This document shows positions 6,145 to 13,904 of a DNA stretch of 28,388 bases, in pieces; the stretch's first letter is position 1; every line of letters begins with the position of its first letter. Location: positions 1-28,388 of IMG/VR virus record IMGVR_UViG_3300033997_000163, one strand, 5' to 3'. This DNA is from a virus. A program made the position numbers and the translations under genes. Under the pieces are notes generated by a model that saw only the letters and a list, made by a program, of their open reading frames with translations, had not been told where the DNA came from and did no database searches.

Positions 6145-6411
6145 TCAACGACCCAGCAGCTTCACGTTCTTGACCATCCCGACGGGGATGTGAACGACGG
6201 AATCCACCTGTTCGGTGCCTTCGATGCGTGACTGGTAGAGGGTGACGTGGTCCGGGCATCCGCCTTCTTGGGTCGGCACGAGCCATCCGACGCTGTGGAC
6301 GATCGCGGGTTCCTGCTCGAGCTCGCCGATGGTGAGCCATCCGTCGGAGTCGCCGTGGCAGTCGTGCCAAGTGATGATGGCGAGGGTGCCGAAGTCTTCT
6401 AACTTAGCCAT
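6145..6411 (-). CDS. Hypothetical phage protein, 88 aa
   Basis: An 88-residue protein starting at ATG 6411, overlapping the metallophosphoesterase stop by 13 bases. The order of features (ITWHDCHGDSDGWLTIGEL at 13-31, SVGWLVPTQ at 40-48, HIPVGMVKNVKLL at 75-87) resembles a small beta-rich protein family common in phages, in which a Trp-Asp near the start and a late I-P motif recur. The role is unknown. The much longer frame reaching 6885 is Arg-rich shadow of the enzyme gene. Confidence 0.7.
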   Translation of the reverse strand: MAKLEDFGTLAIITWHDCHGDSDGWLTIGELEQEPAIVHSVGWLVPTQEGGCPDHVTLYQSRIEGTEQVDSVVHIPVGMVKNVKLLGR

Positions 6412-7409
6412 ACGACGTACTCCGCTGTGACTCTTCCTCGTACCGGGTCGACGAAGTGGAGTCGTTGTGATGGATACCCGGTCGCTGCGACGAACTCTTT
6501 GGCGTAGGCCGAGTCGGATTCGATCGAGCCTGTCACCCAGACGCGGCCTCCGTTGGCGAGTGTCATGCAGATGTTCTGGTGGAAATGTCCTAGGTACGCA
6601 TCGGTGAAATCTTCGATCACGCCCGATGCCCAAGCGTTGACCTTTCGCATGATGCCGAACGCGGGCACGTTGCCGCCGAACGATTTGATTTCGTCTCCGT
6701 GCACCAACAGGACCTTGTAGTTGCCGATCTCGAATCGCTGGTACCACGAGTCGGAGTGCTGCCAGATGACGGGCAGGTCTTGGCATCTGTCCTGGGCGAT
6801 GCGGTAGGCCATGCGGTCGGCGTTGTCGCCGCCGTAGGTGCCGTCGCCGTAGCGGCCGAGCCGGCCGTGGTTGCCCCATTCGCATACGACGCGCAGCGGT
6901 TTGGCGAAGTTGGATTGGAGCGTGCGGACCATGCGCTCGATGAGCCGTGCGGTCTCAAAGAGCTGCTCGAAGAGGTGCGCTTCAATCTCCCAGACTTGGC
7001 TAGGGAAGACGTTGCCGCCGCCCTCGACCATGTCACCACCGAGCATGAGCACGCACTCGTCGACTGGGTGGTCGGCTCGCTGGATTTCCGTCAACCGGAT
7101 GACCTTGTCGGTGAACTCGGCGAGGCGTCGATCGGCGACGGCGATGTTGTACGAGGAGGTCTTCTTGCCTAGTTGCCAGTCGGTGGTGTGGACCAACGCG
7201 ACCTCGTGGCCTTTGCGTCGCTTGTCCAGGCGAGGTTGCTTGACAGCGAATCCTCGCCCAGATGCCTTAGCCGCCGCAGAGGCGGCCTGATAGACGGCTT
7301 CGACGATGTCGTCGGTTCGTCGCTTGTTTCGGGCGGCTTCGGCCTGCGTCTTTCGGAGGAGCTTCTGGAGGTCCTCGATTTGTTGGGCTTGCTCATAGTC
7401 GCTGGTCAT
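6399..7409 (-). CDS. Calcineurin-like metallophosphoesterase
   Basis: A 336-residue phosphoesterase. The metal-binding motifs come in the family order: TTDWQ with Asp77, GGD with Asp126, GNH at 179-181, VHGD with His237, and GHFH with His275 and His277. Before the catalytic domain lies a charged helical arm (10-50). The substrate could be a nucleotide, DNA or phosphoprotein; phage members of this superfamily are often placed near replication genes but poorly tested. The start at ATG 7409 lies in an ATGA overlap with the preceding small gene; the longer frame to 7541 looks non-coding. Confidence 0.88.
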   Translation of the reverse strand: MTSDYEQAQQIEDLQKLLRKTQAEAARNKRRTDDIVEAVYQAASAAAKASGRGFAVKQPRLDKRRKGHEVALVHTTDWQLGKKTSSYNIAVADRRLAEFTDKVIRLTEIQRADHPVDECVLMLGGDMVEGGGNVFPSQVWEIEAHLFEQLFETARLIERMVRTLQSNFAKPLRVVCEWGNHGRLGRYGDGTYGGDNADRMAYRIAQDRCQDLPVIWQHSDSWYQRFEIGNYKVLLVHGDEIKSFGGNVPAFGIMRKVNAWASGVIEDFTDAYLGHFHQNICMTLANGGRVWVTGSIESDSAYAKEFVAATGYPSQRLHFVDPVRGRVTAEYVVWLS

Positions 7410-7639
7410 GACGGTGCGATGGTCGAGCGGATGCGTGAGATGGCCGAATAGGAACACATGAACCCTTTGGCTTTGATGACGCGATGAATCGCCGACGTGC
7501 TGATCGCCGGGTCTTCGCAGGCTTTGACCAGGTCTTTCCAACCCGGCTCTCCGAGGTGCTCCCGGAGGCTGTCGTCTAGCCGATTACTTTTTGGCCGCTT
7601 TGATGCTTCGGCCTTGATTGCGTCTAATAGTTCTCCCAC
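7406..7639 (-). CDS. Small helix-turn-helix-like protein
   Basis: A 77-residue protein starting at GTG 7639, five bases after a perfect AGGAGG. Helical N-terminus (LLDAIKAEASKRPKSNRLDD) is followed by a segment like a helix-turn-helix (residues 45-70: DPAISTSAIHRVIKAKGF, then SYSAISRIR). Small proteins of this shape are common in actinophages between the lysis and DNA genes. It overlaps the previous gene by 56 bases in another frame and the next by four, so it is translationally coupled. Likely DNA-binding, not proven. Confidence 0.7.
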   Translation of the reverse strand: MGELLDAIKAEASKRPKSNRLDDSLREHLGEPGWKDLVKACEDPAISTSAIHRVIKAKGFMCSYSAISRIRSTIAPS

Positions 7640-7844
7640 TTGTGCCTCCTGTGGCGTGCCAGTTGATGTGCGAATCCACCTTACCTTCGACTCTCTCGAC
7701 CGTGTTGGATACCCGGTCGAGGGCTTCCATCACGGTCCCGTGGTCTTTGCGGTTCTCTTGGCGGAACTGCTGGATGACCGCGACGATGATTCCGCCGACC
7801 GACGCGATGACCGCGCCGAGGACTGCTGCGATACCGGCGTCCAT
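7584..7844 (-). CDS. Membrane-anchored coiled-coil protein of lysis region
   Basis: An 86-residue protein. Residues 3-24 form one membrane helix (AGIAAVLGAVIASVGGIIVA), followed by a helical charged region with heptad spacing (VMEALDRVSNTVERVEGKVD) and a basic tail (GRSIKAAKK). The ATG overlaps the endolysin stop by one base (TGATG). Proteins with an N-terminal helix and a coiled coil directly after the endolysin are frequent in actinophages and are thought to help lysis, but the role is inferred. The same frame open to 8258 is shadow of the endolysin gene. Confidence 0.75.
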   Translation of the reverse strand: MDAGIAAVLGAVIASVGGIIVAVIQQFRQENRKDHGTVMEALDRVSNTVERVEGKVDSHINWHATGGTSGRTIRRNQGRSIKAAKK

Positions 7845-8344
7845 CAGCCCTCCGCCGGGGCTTGCCCCGTCCTCAACTGCTCGAAGCGGGCCTTGTAGGT
7901 GGCTGCGTCGTCGGCGAACTTCGGTCCGATTTCGACGTGAACCCAGTCCCCGCCCGGCGCACCCGTGATCGCCTTGCTCGCGTAGTTCTGCCAGGCGGCG
8001 CGGTCGCATCGCCAGCCTCGGCCGTGCGGTTGCGGGAAGTAATCCAAGATGCACTCGATGTGCAGGAACCGCCAGTTCGCGACGAGGAACTCCATCGCTC
8101 GTTCGGCGTGCTGACGCCCGTTCGGTTTCCCTTTGTCGCCGAGCTTGCGGTACGAGAGGTCGACTGCTCGCCCGGTGGCGTGCACGGAGAGCGATTCTTT
8201 GCCGCGCATGTTTCGCACGACCCAGGTGCCGTTGTTCCAGAGAGCCCCGTCGGACCAAGCGTTCATCTGTCGGACGAACTCTTCGAGTCCTGCTCGTTTG
8301 CCGGCGGCCGCACCGTCCTTGGTTCCCGTGTACGGACGCGTCAC
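7844..8344 (-). CDS. Endolysin, M15-type peptidase
   Basis: A 166-residue cell-wall hydrolase of the M15 (D-Ala-D-Ala carboxypeptidase/L-Ala-D-Glu peptidase-like) group. The zinc ligands are seen in SVHATGRAVD, His55 and Asp62 in the H-x6-D spacing, and in DWVHVE with His136; Glu138 lies two residues later. There is no signal peptide and no separate cell-wall-binding domain, so it should depend on the holin for export. It starts at GTG 8344 with a weak ribosome site, four bases after the holin stop. Cleavage should be in the peptide part of peptidoglycan; the exact bond is not known. Confidence 0.87.
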   Translation of the reverse strand: MTRPYTGTKDGAAAGKRAGLEEFVRQMNAWSDGALWNNGTWVVRNMRGKESLSVHATGRAVDLSYRKLGDKGKPNGRQHAERAMEFLVANWRFLHIECILDYFPQPHGRGWRCDRAAWQNYASKAITGAPGGDWVHVEIGPKFADDAATYKARFEQLRTGQAPAEG

Positions 8345-8348
8345 GGTG

Positions 8349-8627
8349 CTACTTCTTCTTGGCTGGTTTGCCGTTGCCGAACGCCTCTTTGATTTCCTCC
8401 GCCGTCAAGTCACCGTCGACGGACGCGGCCGCGAGCTTCTGGATGACTTGGACGCACGCCATGATGCCTGAGAGCATCGCCGCTTTCGCGACGCTGACGC
8501 CGATGACGGCACCGCCGGCGATCGCCGGGAGGGCGTTGGCGAGGAAGAGGGAGAACAACCGTTGGCCGAGGTCGAGGGCTTTGGCGATGGTCGCGTTCGA
8601 TTTGATGTTCACGTCAGTCTGGCTCAT
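8349..8627 (-). CDS. Holin-like membrane protein
   Basis: A 92-residue protein with a polar N-terminus, two helices (about 24-45, LFSLFLANALPAIAGGAVIG; and 46-67) and a charged C-terminus (LTAEEIKEAFGNGKPAKKK). This is the layout of actinophage holins, which make membrane holes to release the endolysin at a set time. The ATG has AGGAG about 5 bases upstream, and the gene lies just before the endolysin gene. The family assignment is by pattern, not by search. Confidence 0.78.
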   Translation of the reverse strand: MSQTDVNIKSNATIAKALDLGQRLFSLFLANALPAIAGGAVIGVSVAKAAMLSGIMACVQVIQKLAAASVDGDLTAEEIKEAFGNGKPAKKK

Positions 8628-8784
8628 CGTTCTCTCCTCGTATGGTCAGCCACAAGTGTAATGTGACGACGATGGCCGTGACCAGCGTTGCCTGGTACAA
8701 CGTCGATCCGGTCAACGTCAGCAACACCAACGCGGTGCCGCCCCATGTCCACGAGTTCTCCAGAATGTATTCGCGCCACTTCAT
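8614..8784 (-). CDS. Small hydrophobic protein, possible second holin
   Basis: A 56-residue protein: a short charged N-terminus (MKWREYILENS), a long hydrophobic stretch (residues 17-48, TALVLLTLTG then ATLVTAIVVTLHLWLTI) and a polar tail (RGENDEPD). The ATG overlaps the stop of the secreted-protein gene (ATGA) and its own stop lies inside the holin gene, 14 bases past the holin ATG, so the three are coupled. It could be a second holin, an antiholin or a structural membrane partner. Confidence 0.7.
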   Translation of the reverse strand: MKWREYILENSWTWGGTALVLLTLTGSTLYQATLVTAIVVTLHLWLTIRGENDEPD

Positions 8785-9032
8785 CGTCTCTGCCTGCTCA
8801 AAGGTGCCACCACCGTCAGCAGGACCACGGCGTTCAACGTCGTTCGTTGTTCCTCAGGAATCCTAGAGCCTGGCGGATTCCAATCACGCTTGCACCAATA
8901 CACCGGGTCGCCGCTCCACTCGACCTCCACCTCACGACACTCAAGCTCGTAGGACTCGGCTCGTGCCTGAGACGCTGCACCGAAGATGGCGGGGATGAGA
9001 ATCAGCCAGCGAAGGCCGTTACGCGTCTTCAC
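8781..9032 (-). CDS. Small secreted protein with signal peptide
   Basis: An 83-residue protein with a clear Sec-type signal peptide: KTRNGLRW, then LILIPAIFGAA, and a likely cut after SQARA at residue 25. The mature part has two cysteines (32 and 47) that could pair, several Trp/Tyr, then a second mild hydrophobic stretch (LNAVVLLTVVAPL) before a basic end. It overlaps the previous gene by 14 bases and ends in an ATGA with the next. It sits at the head of the lysis cassette. It could be a spanin-like or exclusion protein, or a cell-wall factor; nothing shows which. Confidence 0.65.
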   Translation of the reverse strand: MKTRNGLRWLILIPAIFGAASQARAESYELECREVEVEWSGDPVYWCKRDWNPPGSRIPEEQRTTLNAVVLLTVVAPLSRQRR

Positions 9033-9264
9033 CGCTCACGGGCGAACTGAACTGCGAACCATCCCATGTATCGCCGATGCCTGCGTACTTGCCGCGATCT
9101 TTGCCTTCGATGGGGTTGTTGTTGTAACTCGTTTGCACCCATTCGCCGTTCAGGCCAAGTGACGCGATGAACGTTTTTCCTGCGGCTTCGGTCGGTGCGT
9201 CGTCGTTGCTTACGACGATGACCTGTTGCACTTTGCCGTCAATGATTTGTGCGAAATGTGCCAT
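9019..9264 (-). CDS. Conserved small tail-region protein
   Basis: An 81-residue protein of a type often seen beside tail-fibre genes in marine and freshwater phages: HFAQIIDGKVQQVIVVSNDD at the start, then GEWVQTSYNN, and GKYAGIGDTWD near residues 58-68. The repeated pattern of a short strand, W-V-Q-T-S-Y-N and Y-A-G-I-G is the mark of the family. It may be a tail-fibre accessory or chaperone. It starts two bases after the adhesin stop. Confidence 0.75.
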   Translation of the reverse strand: MAHFAQIIDGKVQQVIVVSNDDAPTEAAGKTFIASLGLNGEWVQTSYNNNPIEGKDRGKYAGIGDTWDGSQFSSPVSGEDA

Positions 9265-9266
9265 GA

Positions 9267-10475
9267 CTAAATCCTGAACCTGACGAGCACGATACCTGAG
9301 CCACCGTTTCCGCCGCCGCCTGAGTCATCGCCGCCGCCGCCGCCGCCTCCAGTGTTGGCCGTTCCTGCCGTGCCATTTCCTGTGGCAGATCCTGCTCCAC
9401 CGCCACCGACGCCGCCAGTACCGGCCGTGCCAGTGACTGAACCGCCGCCGCCGCCGCCTGCGTATTGAGTCGTTGCGGCTGCTTCGCCTCGCCAAGCAGA
9501 AGCGTCGTATCCTGCGCCACCGTTGCCGCCGTTTGCGCCTGAACCTGCGCCACCTACCGCGCTGCCACCGCCACCGCCGCCGCTGCCGTTGCCGAACGTG
9601 TTACCGCCTGCGCCACCGTTGTTACCGATAATCCCTGAGACGAACGAGTTCCCGGCAGTGTTGACAGAACCTGAGCCACCGCCGCCTCCCGATCCACCGT
9701 CGTTGGCCATGTCGTTTTCTCCGTTGTCGTTTCGGTGGTAGCCGCGACCGCCGCCAATCGTAACGACTGATGCACCGGAGGCGAACACGCCGCTGGGATT
9801 TCCGATGTTGCCGCCAGTGCCCAGGTATCCGCCTGCGCCGCCCGCACCGATCAACACTGTCGCGTTCGCACTCAATGTGATTGTGCCGAGTTGATAACCA
9901 CCAGCTCCGCCACCACCACCTGCGATTGTTGTGCCGCCAGTCAAACCGCCGCCGCCGGCACCGCCGCCAGCGACCACAAGAATGTCAAAGATGCCGGCTT
10001 TGGTGACGGTCAGTGTGCCTGACGATGTGAACGTCAGCAGCGTGTACGTCTGTCCACCGACCGTAATGGTGCTCGATGAACCGCCTGTGGCTACACCGTA
10101 GCCTGTCCCGCCACCGCGAAAAAAGATGGAGCTTGACGCGCTGGTGAAATAAACGACTCCGCCCTCCCATTGCGCCAATGTCGGTGAAGAACCAGCCGAA
10201 GAGTTCAACGTCATTCCGGTTCCTGCTGCCAACGTGATCGTGCCCGAGCCGATCGAGTGCACCCACACGATGTCACCCGCATCAAACGTCGCGTTCGGAA
10301 CAGTGACGGTTCCGGCCGAAGCCATGTTCATCACTTCACGCGTGCCCTTATCAGCGGCGACAAGCGTGTAGTTCGCAGTCTGCGTGGAGACCGACCAGTT
10401 GAAATCGTTTGCTTGCAGGGTGGTCATCTGGGCACTGGTCAGCGTCTGCCCGACCGAAAAGCTTTGCTTCGCCAT
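9267..10475 (-). CDS. Polyglycine-rich tail adhesin
   Basis: A 402-residue tail tip or fibre protein likely to contact the host. Residues 1-120 form a non-repetitive, beta-rich N-terminal domain that should attach to the tail. From about 150 there is a domain opening with TFTSSGTLTVTKAGIFDILV, and then a long glycine-rich region (about 170-390) full of GGGGG blocks separated by short hydrophobic or polar inserts, ending in GIVLVRFRI. This matches glycine-rich domains that fold as packed polyglycine-II helices, as in T-even-like gp38 adhesins. The inserts are the likely receptor-contact loops. It lies downstream of the minor tail protein gene. Confidence 0.8.
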   Translation of the reverse strand: MAKQSFSVGQTLTSAQMTTLQANDFNWSVSTQTANYTLVAADKGTREVMNMASAGTVTVPNATFDAGDIVWVHSIGSGTITLAAGTGMTLNSSAGSSPTLAQWEGGVVYFTSASSSIFFRGGGTGYGVATGGSSSTITVGGQTYTLLTFTSSGTLTVTKAGIFDILVVAGGGAGGGGLTGGTTIAGGGGGAGGYQLGTITLSANATVLIGAGGAGGYLGTGGNIGNPSGVFASGASVVTIGGGRGYHRNDNGENDMANDGGSGGGGGSGSVNTAGNSFVSGIIGNNGGAGGNTFGNGSGGGGGGSAVGGAGSGANGGNGGAGYDASAWRGEAAATTQYAGGGGGGSVTGTAGTGGVGGGGAGSATGNGTAGTANTGGGGGGGDDSGGGGNGGSGIVLVRFRI

Positions 10476-10483
10476 ACGGGTGC

Positions 10484-11734
10484 TTATCCTAGCCCAACCT
10501 CGACGTCGTCAAGTTGCGACGTGTCGAGAATGAAGGCGGTGAGGAGCTGTGCTTGGCCGAGGCCGAGGGTGACTTGGTGCAGACCGGGTGTGATTTGGTG
10601 GGCGATGCGTTCGATGAACACGTCTTGGGTGATAGAGGCGGGCGACCCGGTGGAGAAGGTCTTGCCGACTTCGATGACGTCGCCAATCTCGAAGGCGTCG
10701 ATGGCTTGGATTTGTGCCGGCGTCAGCCCGTTCATGACGAGCCCGATTTCCACGAAGCGCGAGACGGGATCTTTGTATTTGTCGACGAAGTTCTGGGCGA
10801 GCGTCGCGGCCTCGGTGGCGTCGGCGAGCGGCAGACTGTTGAGGCTGTAGTTGGTGACACCGTATTCGCTGATCGAGGTTGCGTCGGTGGCAGTGCCAAC
10901 GGCGTTGCCTTTCGTCGTGACGGTCACGGAGTTGAAGAGTGTCTCGGCACCGTAGAGCACGTCGAGCGATTGGTACGGGATGGCGGTGCCGCCGTCGGAG
11001 AAGGTGGCGATCGCGGTGGAGAAGGTGAAGTCGATGCGCGGCTGGAAGGTCGCGTTGCCGTTTTTGGCGATGAAGAATCGGCCGTCCTCGGATTCGGCGA
11101 CTTCGGTCAACGCGGCGGCGACGCTGTCGCCGTCGGCGTAGGCGAAGGTGCCGAGGGTTGCGACGCCGGTGGAAATGTTGCGGGTGGCGGTGGAATAGGC
11201 GACTTCTGGTCGGTCGAGGATGCGGTTGACGCGGGCGGAGGTGAGTTCTTGTGGCGGGTTGAACGCGAGCAGAGTGGTCTTGGCGAAGCTGGACATGTCG
11301 TCGACGCCGATGATGGTGCAGAGGCTGAGGTCGGGTTGGGCGTATTCGATGTCGAGGTCTTGGACGCGGCCGACGAAGAGCGGTTCGGTTCCGGCGGTAC
11401 CGGCGTAGACCTGCATGAAACGGCGTGGCGCGATGCCGAGGTCGCCTTGGTAGTACGGGGAGGCGGTGTTGGCTGGGTCGAAGGAGCGGCCTGATGCTCG
11501 GTCGTCGAGGACGATTTGGCAGACGCCGGGCTGGAAGTTGGATCGGAGTTGGTCGGTGCGTCCGCGGGTGATGCCGACGGAGAGGACGTATTCGGTGACG
11601 TCGACGAAGTCGGTGGAGCCGTCAAGTACGTCGGTTCCGTCAAGCGTGGACGAGTCGAGTGTGAACGCGTCTTGGATGAATCCTGCGTCGAGCAGAACCT
11701 TCAGGGTCTCACCCCACGGCATCACCTTCGCCAT
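10484..11734 (-). CDS. Minor tail protein (tail tip)
   Basis: A 416-residue minor tail protein, following the tape measure gene as expected for tail-tip components. It is rich in beta-type segments, with features like YVLSVGITRGRTDQLRSNF (48-66) and ASPYYQGDLGIAPRRFMQVY (90-109) that recur in phage baseplate-hub or distal tail proteins which orient other parts of the tip. The last 16 residues read FILDTSQLDDVEVGLG. A related stretch (FTLDSSTLDGTDVLDG) lies near the N-terminus, and a third copy opens the repeat protein near the capsid genes. Confidence 0.8.
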   Translation of the reverse strand: MAKVMPWGETLKVLLDAGFIQDAFTLDSSTLDGTDVLDGSTDFVDVTEYVLSVGITRGRTDQLRSNFQPGVCQIVLDDRASGRSFDPANTASPYYQGDLGIAPRRFMQVYAGTAGTEPLFVGRVQDLDIEYAQPDLSLCTIIGVDDMSSFAKTTLLAFNPPQELTSARVNRILDRPEVAYSTATRNISTGVATLGTFAYADGDSVAAALTEVAESEDGRFFIAKNGNATFQPRIDFTFSTAIATFSDGGTAIPYQSLDVLYGAETLFNSVTVTTKGNAVGTATDATSISEYGVTNYSLNSLPLADATEAATLAQNFVDKYKDPVSRFVEIGLVMNGLTPAQIQAIDAFEIGDVIEVGKTFSTGSPASITQDVFIERIAHQITPGLHQVTLGLGQAQLLTAFILDTSQLDDVEVGLG

Positions 11735-11735
11735 G

Positions 11736-13892
11736 TCAGGCCACGCGCATCAACGTGTCAAGCGGCCCCGCCACCGACGTGTACTGATCCAACACCTCGA
11801 TGATTTCCTTCCCGACCTGATACGCGTTCCCGCCGATACCCGCCGTCACATTCACCACGACCGAAGCCCCACCGGTTGCAGTCGCACCGCCGCCAGCGGT
11901 ACCCGTCGGTGTTGGCGTCGGCACACCGGGTAGCGGCGGAATGTTGAATTGTTTGCCTGCATCAGCCGCGGCGGCCTTCAAATCGCGATACGCCTGGGCA
12001 AGGTCTTTGATTGCTTTCTCTTCGTTGTAGATGGCCTCGTTGAGCCTGAAGGTTGCCTCTTCTTGTTTTTCTTTCGCGGCGTTGACGCTCTTCAACAAAG
12101 CGTCGTAGGTCGCGGAGCCCGGGATTGCGCCTTTGACGATTTCGTTCAGTTTTGCCTGTGCGTCGGACAAGCGTGTGGTGGATTCCAGTTGCGAATCGGT
12201 CGCATCAGCGACACGCAGTTTTGCTTCAGCCAAACGAATCTCAAGTTCGCGGATGCGTTGCGGTGTGCTTTCGGGGTCTTTGCGGGCCTCCGCCAATTCT
12301 TTTTCGGCGTCAGCGACCGCGAACACCGATTCTTCGACCGCATAGCCGGCACGTTCACGATCGCGCTGAGCCTTAGCCAAAGCCCGCTCGGCATCCTTGG
12401 CCTCTGCGGAATCGGACCCGTATCCCGTGACCGCACGATTGAACGCCTCTTGAGCCGCCAACAAATCAGTGTTCGCCTGATCCAAAGACTTTTGAGCCTG
12501 TAGACGATTGCGTTGAGCGTTGGTGACTGAACGCTCGGAGGCGGCCGTCTTGTCAAGCTGCTCCCTGTATTCCTTCAGTTTTTCGGCGGCAGTTTTTGTC
12601 GCCTTCCCTGCGGAATTGGTGACGCTGGTGAAATCGGTTCCGGATGCCGAACCTTTGATGAGGCTCGCTTCGAGGCGGCTGAGGCGGTCCGTCGTGACTA
12701 GAGCTGACCCCGAGACTTTGAGGAAGGCGGTGTCGGTCGCCAAAACGGCTCGACGCAACGCGTCAAATTTGCCTGGTAGACCGGCCGTGGTTTTGGCAAG
12801 ATTTTCTTCTGCGACATCCAATGCGATGACGACTGCCGAGGATTTGGCGAACGCCATGACGTTGCCGGTGAGAGCAGAGATTGCTGCGGCGACCAACCCG
12901 ATGTTCTGGACGAGGTTGATTGCGGAACCGATTGTTTCGAGGATTGCCAGCGTGACTTTCTCGAAGGTGTCGATTGCTTTGACTCCGAATTCGCCGAGCG
13001 AGGCGATGGCGATGATTGACGCCTGTTTGAAGCCTTTTTCACCGAGTTGGTCCGCAAAGACTTGTATGGCTGGTAGGACGCGCTCGTTGATGATCGAGAC
13101 GAACCGCAGGAAGTACGGAAGCAGCAGTTGGCCGAGAGTGGTCGAGATGTTTTCAAGTTGTGCCTTGAGGATTCGTTGCTGGTTGGCCAAACCGTCGGAC
13201 GTTCTGGCGAAGTCGCCTTGTGCGTCGGTCGTTTGCCTGAAAATGGCTTCGGTTGCGGCGAGCACTTTTTGTTGGGCGGTGAGTGCACCGTTGCCGCTGT
13301 AGATGCCCATTTCGAGGGCGATTGATTTGAGGGCCGCGTCGTTCAGGAGGACTCCGAACCTGCGGATTGGTTCGGATTCGCCGCGAAGCGCGGCACCGAT
13401 GGCTTGAATTGCCTCCTCGGGTCGGGTGTTGTTGAACGAGGCGAGGTCGGATGCCAGTGTGACGAACTTGGTCGAGAACTCCGCCAATGCGGTTCCTGAA
13501 AGTCCTGCCGATTTACCGAAGATGCCGAAGGTCGCCGCGGCGTCGATGGCTTGTTGTTTGGTTTGTCCTAGTGCGGTTGCCGCGTTGTTGGCGAAGGTCT
13601 GCACTTCTTGCGAGGACGCGCCGAAGATTTGGTTGCTCTTGGAGATGGTTTCGTTGAGGTCGCTGGCTCGTTGGATTGCGACGAACGCGGCGGCAGAGAA
13701 GGTTCCGACGGCTGCCGCTCCGACGGCGGCGATTTTGGCGAACGCGTCAAATCCGGCTCGCAGCCCTCCGAAGAGTTTGTCCGAGAACTCGTCTTGGAGG
13801 ATTCTGCCTTGTTTTTGTAGTTTTTTGAACGAGGCTATTGCGTCGTCGGAGTCGCCCAAAATTCGGACTAGAAATGTGCGCTCGCCAGCCAT
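11736..13892 (-). CDS. Tail tape measure protein
   Basis: The largest gene of the window, 718 residues. The product should extend inside the tail tube during assembly and set its length; the known rule of about 0.15 nm per residue would give roughly 105-110 nm. The N-terminal part (1-120) is an alpha-helical, alanine-rich start (AAVGAAAVGTFSAAAFVAIQ at 56-75) typical of PhageMin_Tail-like proteins. Hydrophobic helices follow at about 320-370 (IGSAINLVQNIGLVAAAISA), then a long coiled coil (about 440-650), and a C-terminal Pro/Gly/Thr-rich linker and short terminal domain. No peptidase motif is visible. Position between chaperone and minor tail genes is standard. Confidence 0.9.
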   Translation of the reverse strand: MAGERTFLVRILGDSDDAIASFKKLQKQGRILQDEFSDKLFGGLRAGFDAFAKIAAVGAAAVGTFSAAAFVAIQRASDLNETISKSNQIFGASSQEVQTFANNAATALGQTKQQAIDAAATFGIFGKSAGLSGTALAEFSTKFVTLASDLASFNNTRPEEAIQAIGAALRGESEPIRRFGVLLNDAALKSIALEMGIYSGNGALTAQQKVLAATEAIFRQTTDAQGDFARTSDGLANQQRILKAQLENISTTLGQLLLPYFLRFVSIINERVLPAIQVFADQLGEKGFKQASIIAIASLGEFGVKAIDTFEKVTLAILETIGSAINLVQNIGLVAAAISALTGNVMAFAKSSAVVIALDVAEENLAKTTAGLPGKFDALRRAVLATDTAFLKVSGSALVTTDRLSRLEASLIKGSASGTDFTSVTNSAGKATKTAAEKLKEYREQLDKTAASERSVTNAQRNRLQAQKSLDQANTDLLAAQEAFNRAVTGYGSDSAEAKDAERALAKAQRDRERAGYAVEESVFAVADAEKELAEARKDPESTPQRIRELEIRLAEAKLRVADATDSQLESTTRLSDAQAKLNEIVKGAIPGSATYDALLKSVNAAKEKQEEATFRLNEAIYNEEKAIKDLAQAYRDLKAAAADAGKQFNIPPLPGVPTPTPTGTAGGGATATGGASVVVNVTAGIGGNAYQVGKEIIEVLDQYTSVAGPLDTLMRVA

Positions 13893-13904
13893 GACACGGC
13901 GATT

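Noticed and set aside
6143-6148. TTGACA as a -35 box on the minus strand
   Set aside because: No acceptable -10 box at 16-18 bases and it overlaps the stop of the 88-residue gene.
6145-6885. Long frame of 246 codons reaching into the metallophosphoesterase gene
   Set aside because: Only the last 88 codons are protein-like. The rest is shadow of the enzyme gene, so I kept a start at 6411.
7584-8258. Long frame of 224 codons across the endolysin gene
   Set aside because: The part before 7844 is Arg-rich shadow of the endolysin gene; the real start overlaps the endolysin stop.
9300-10000. Dense GCCGCC/CCACC repeats as a tandem DNA repeat
   Set aside because: They are explained by glycine codons of the polyglycine adhesin and are irregular at the DNA level.
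10514-11494. Plus-strand open frame of 326 codons
   Set aside because: It is antisense to the minor tail protein gene and has the Gly/Val/Asp/Glu-rich composition of a shadow frame in GC-rich DNA, with no domain sense.
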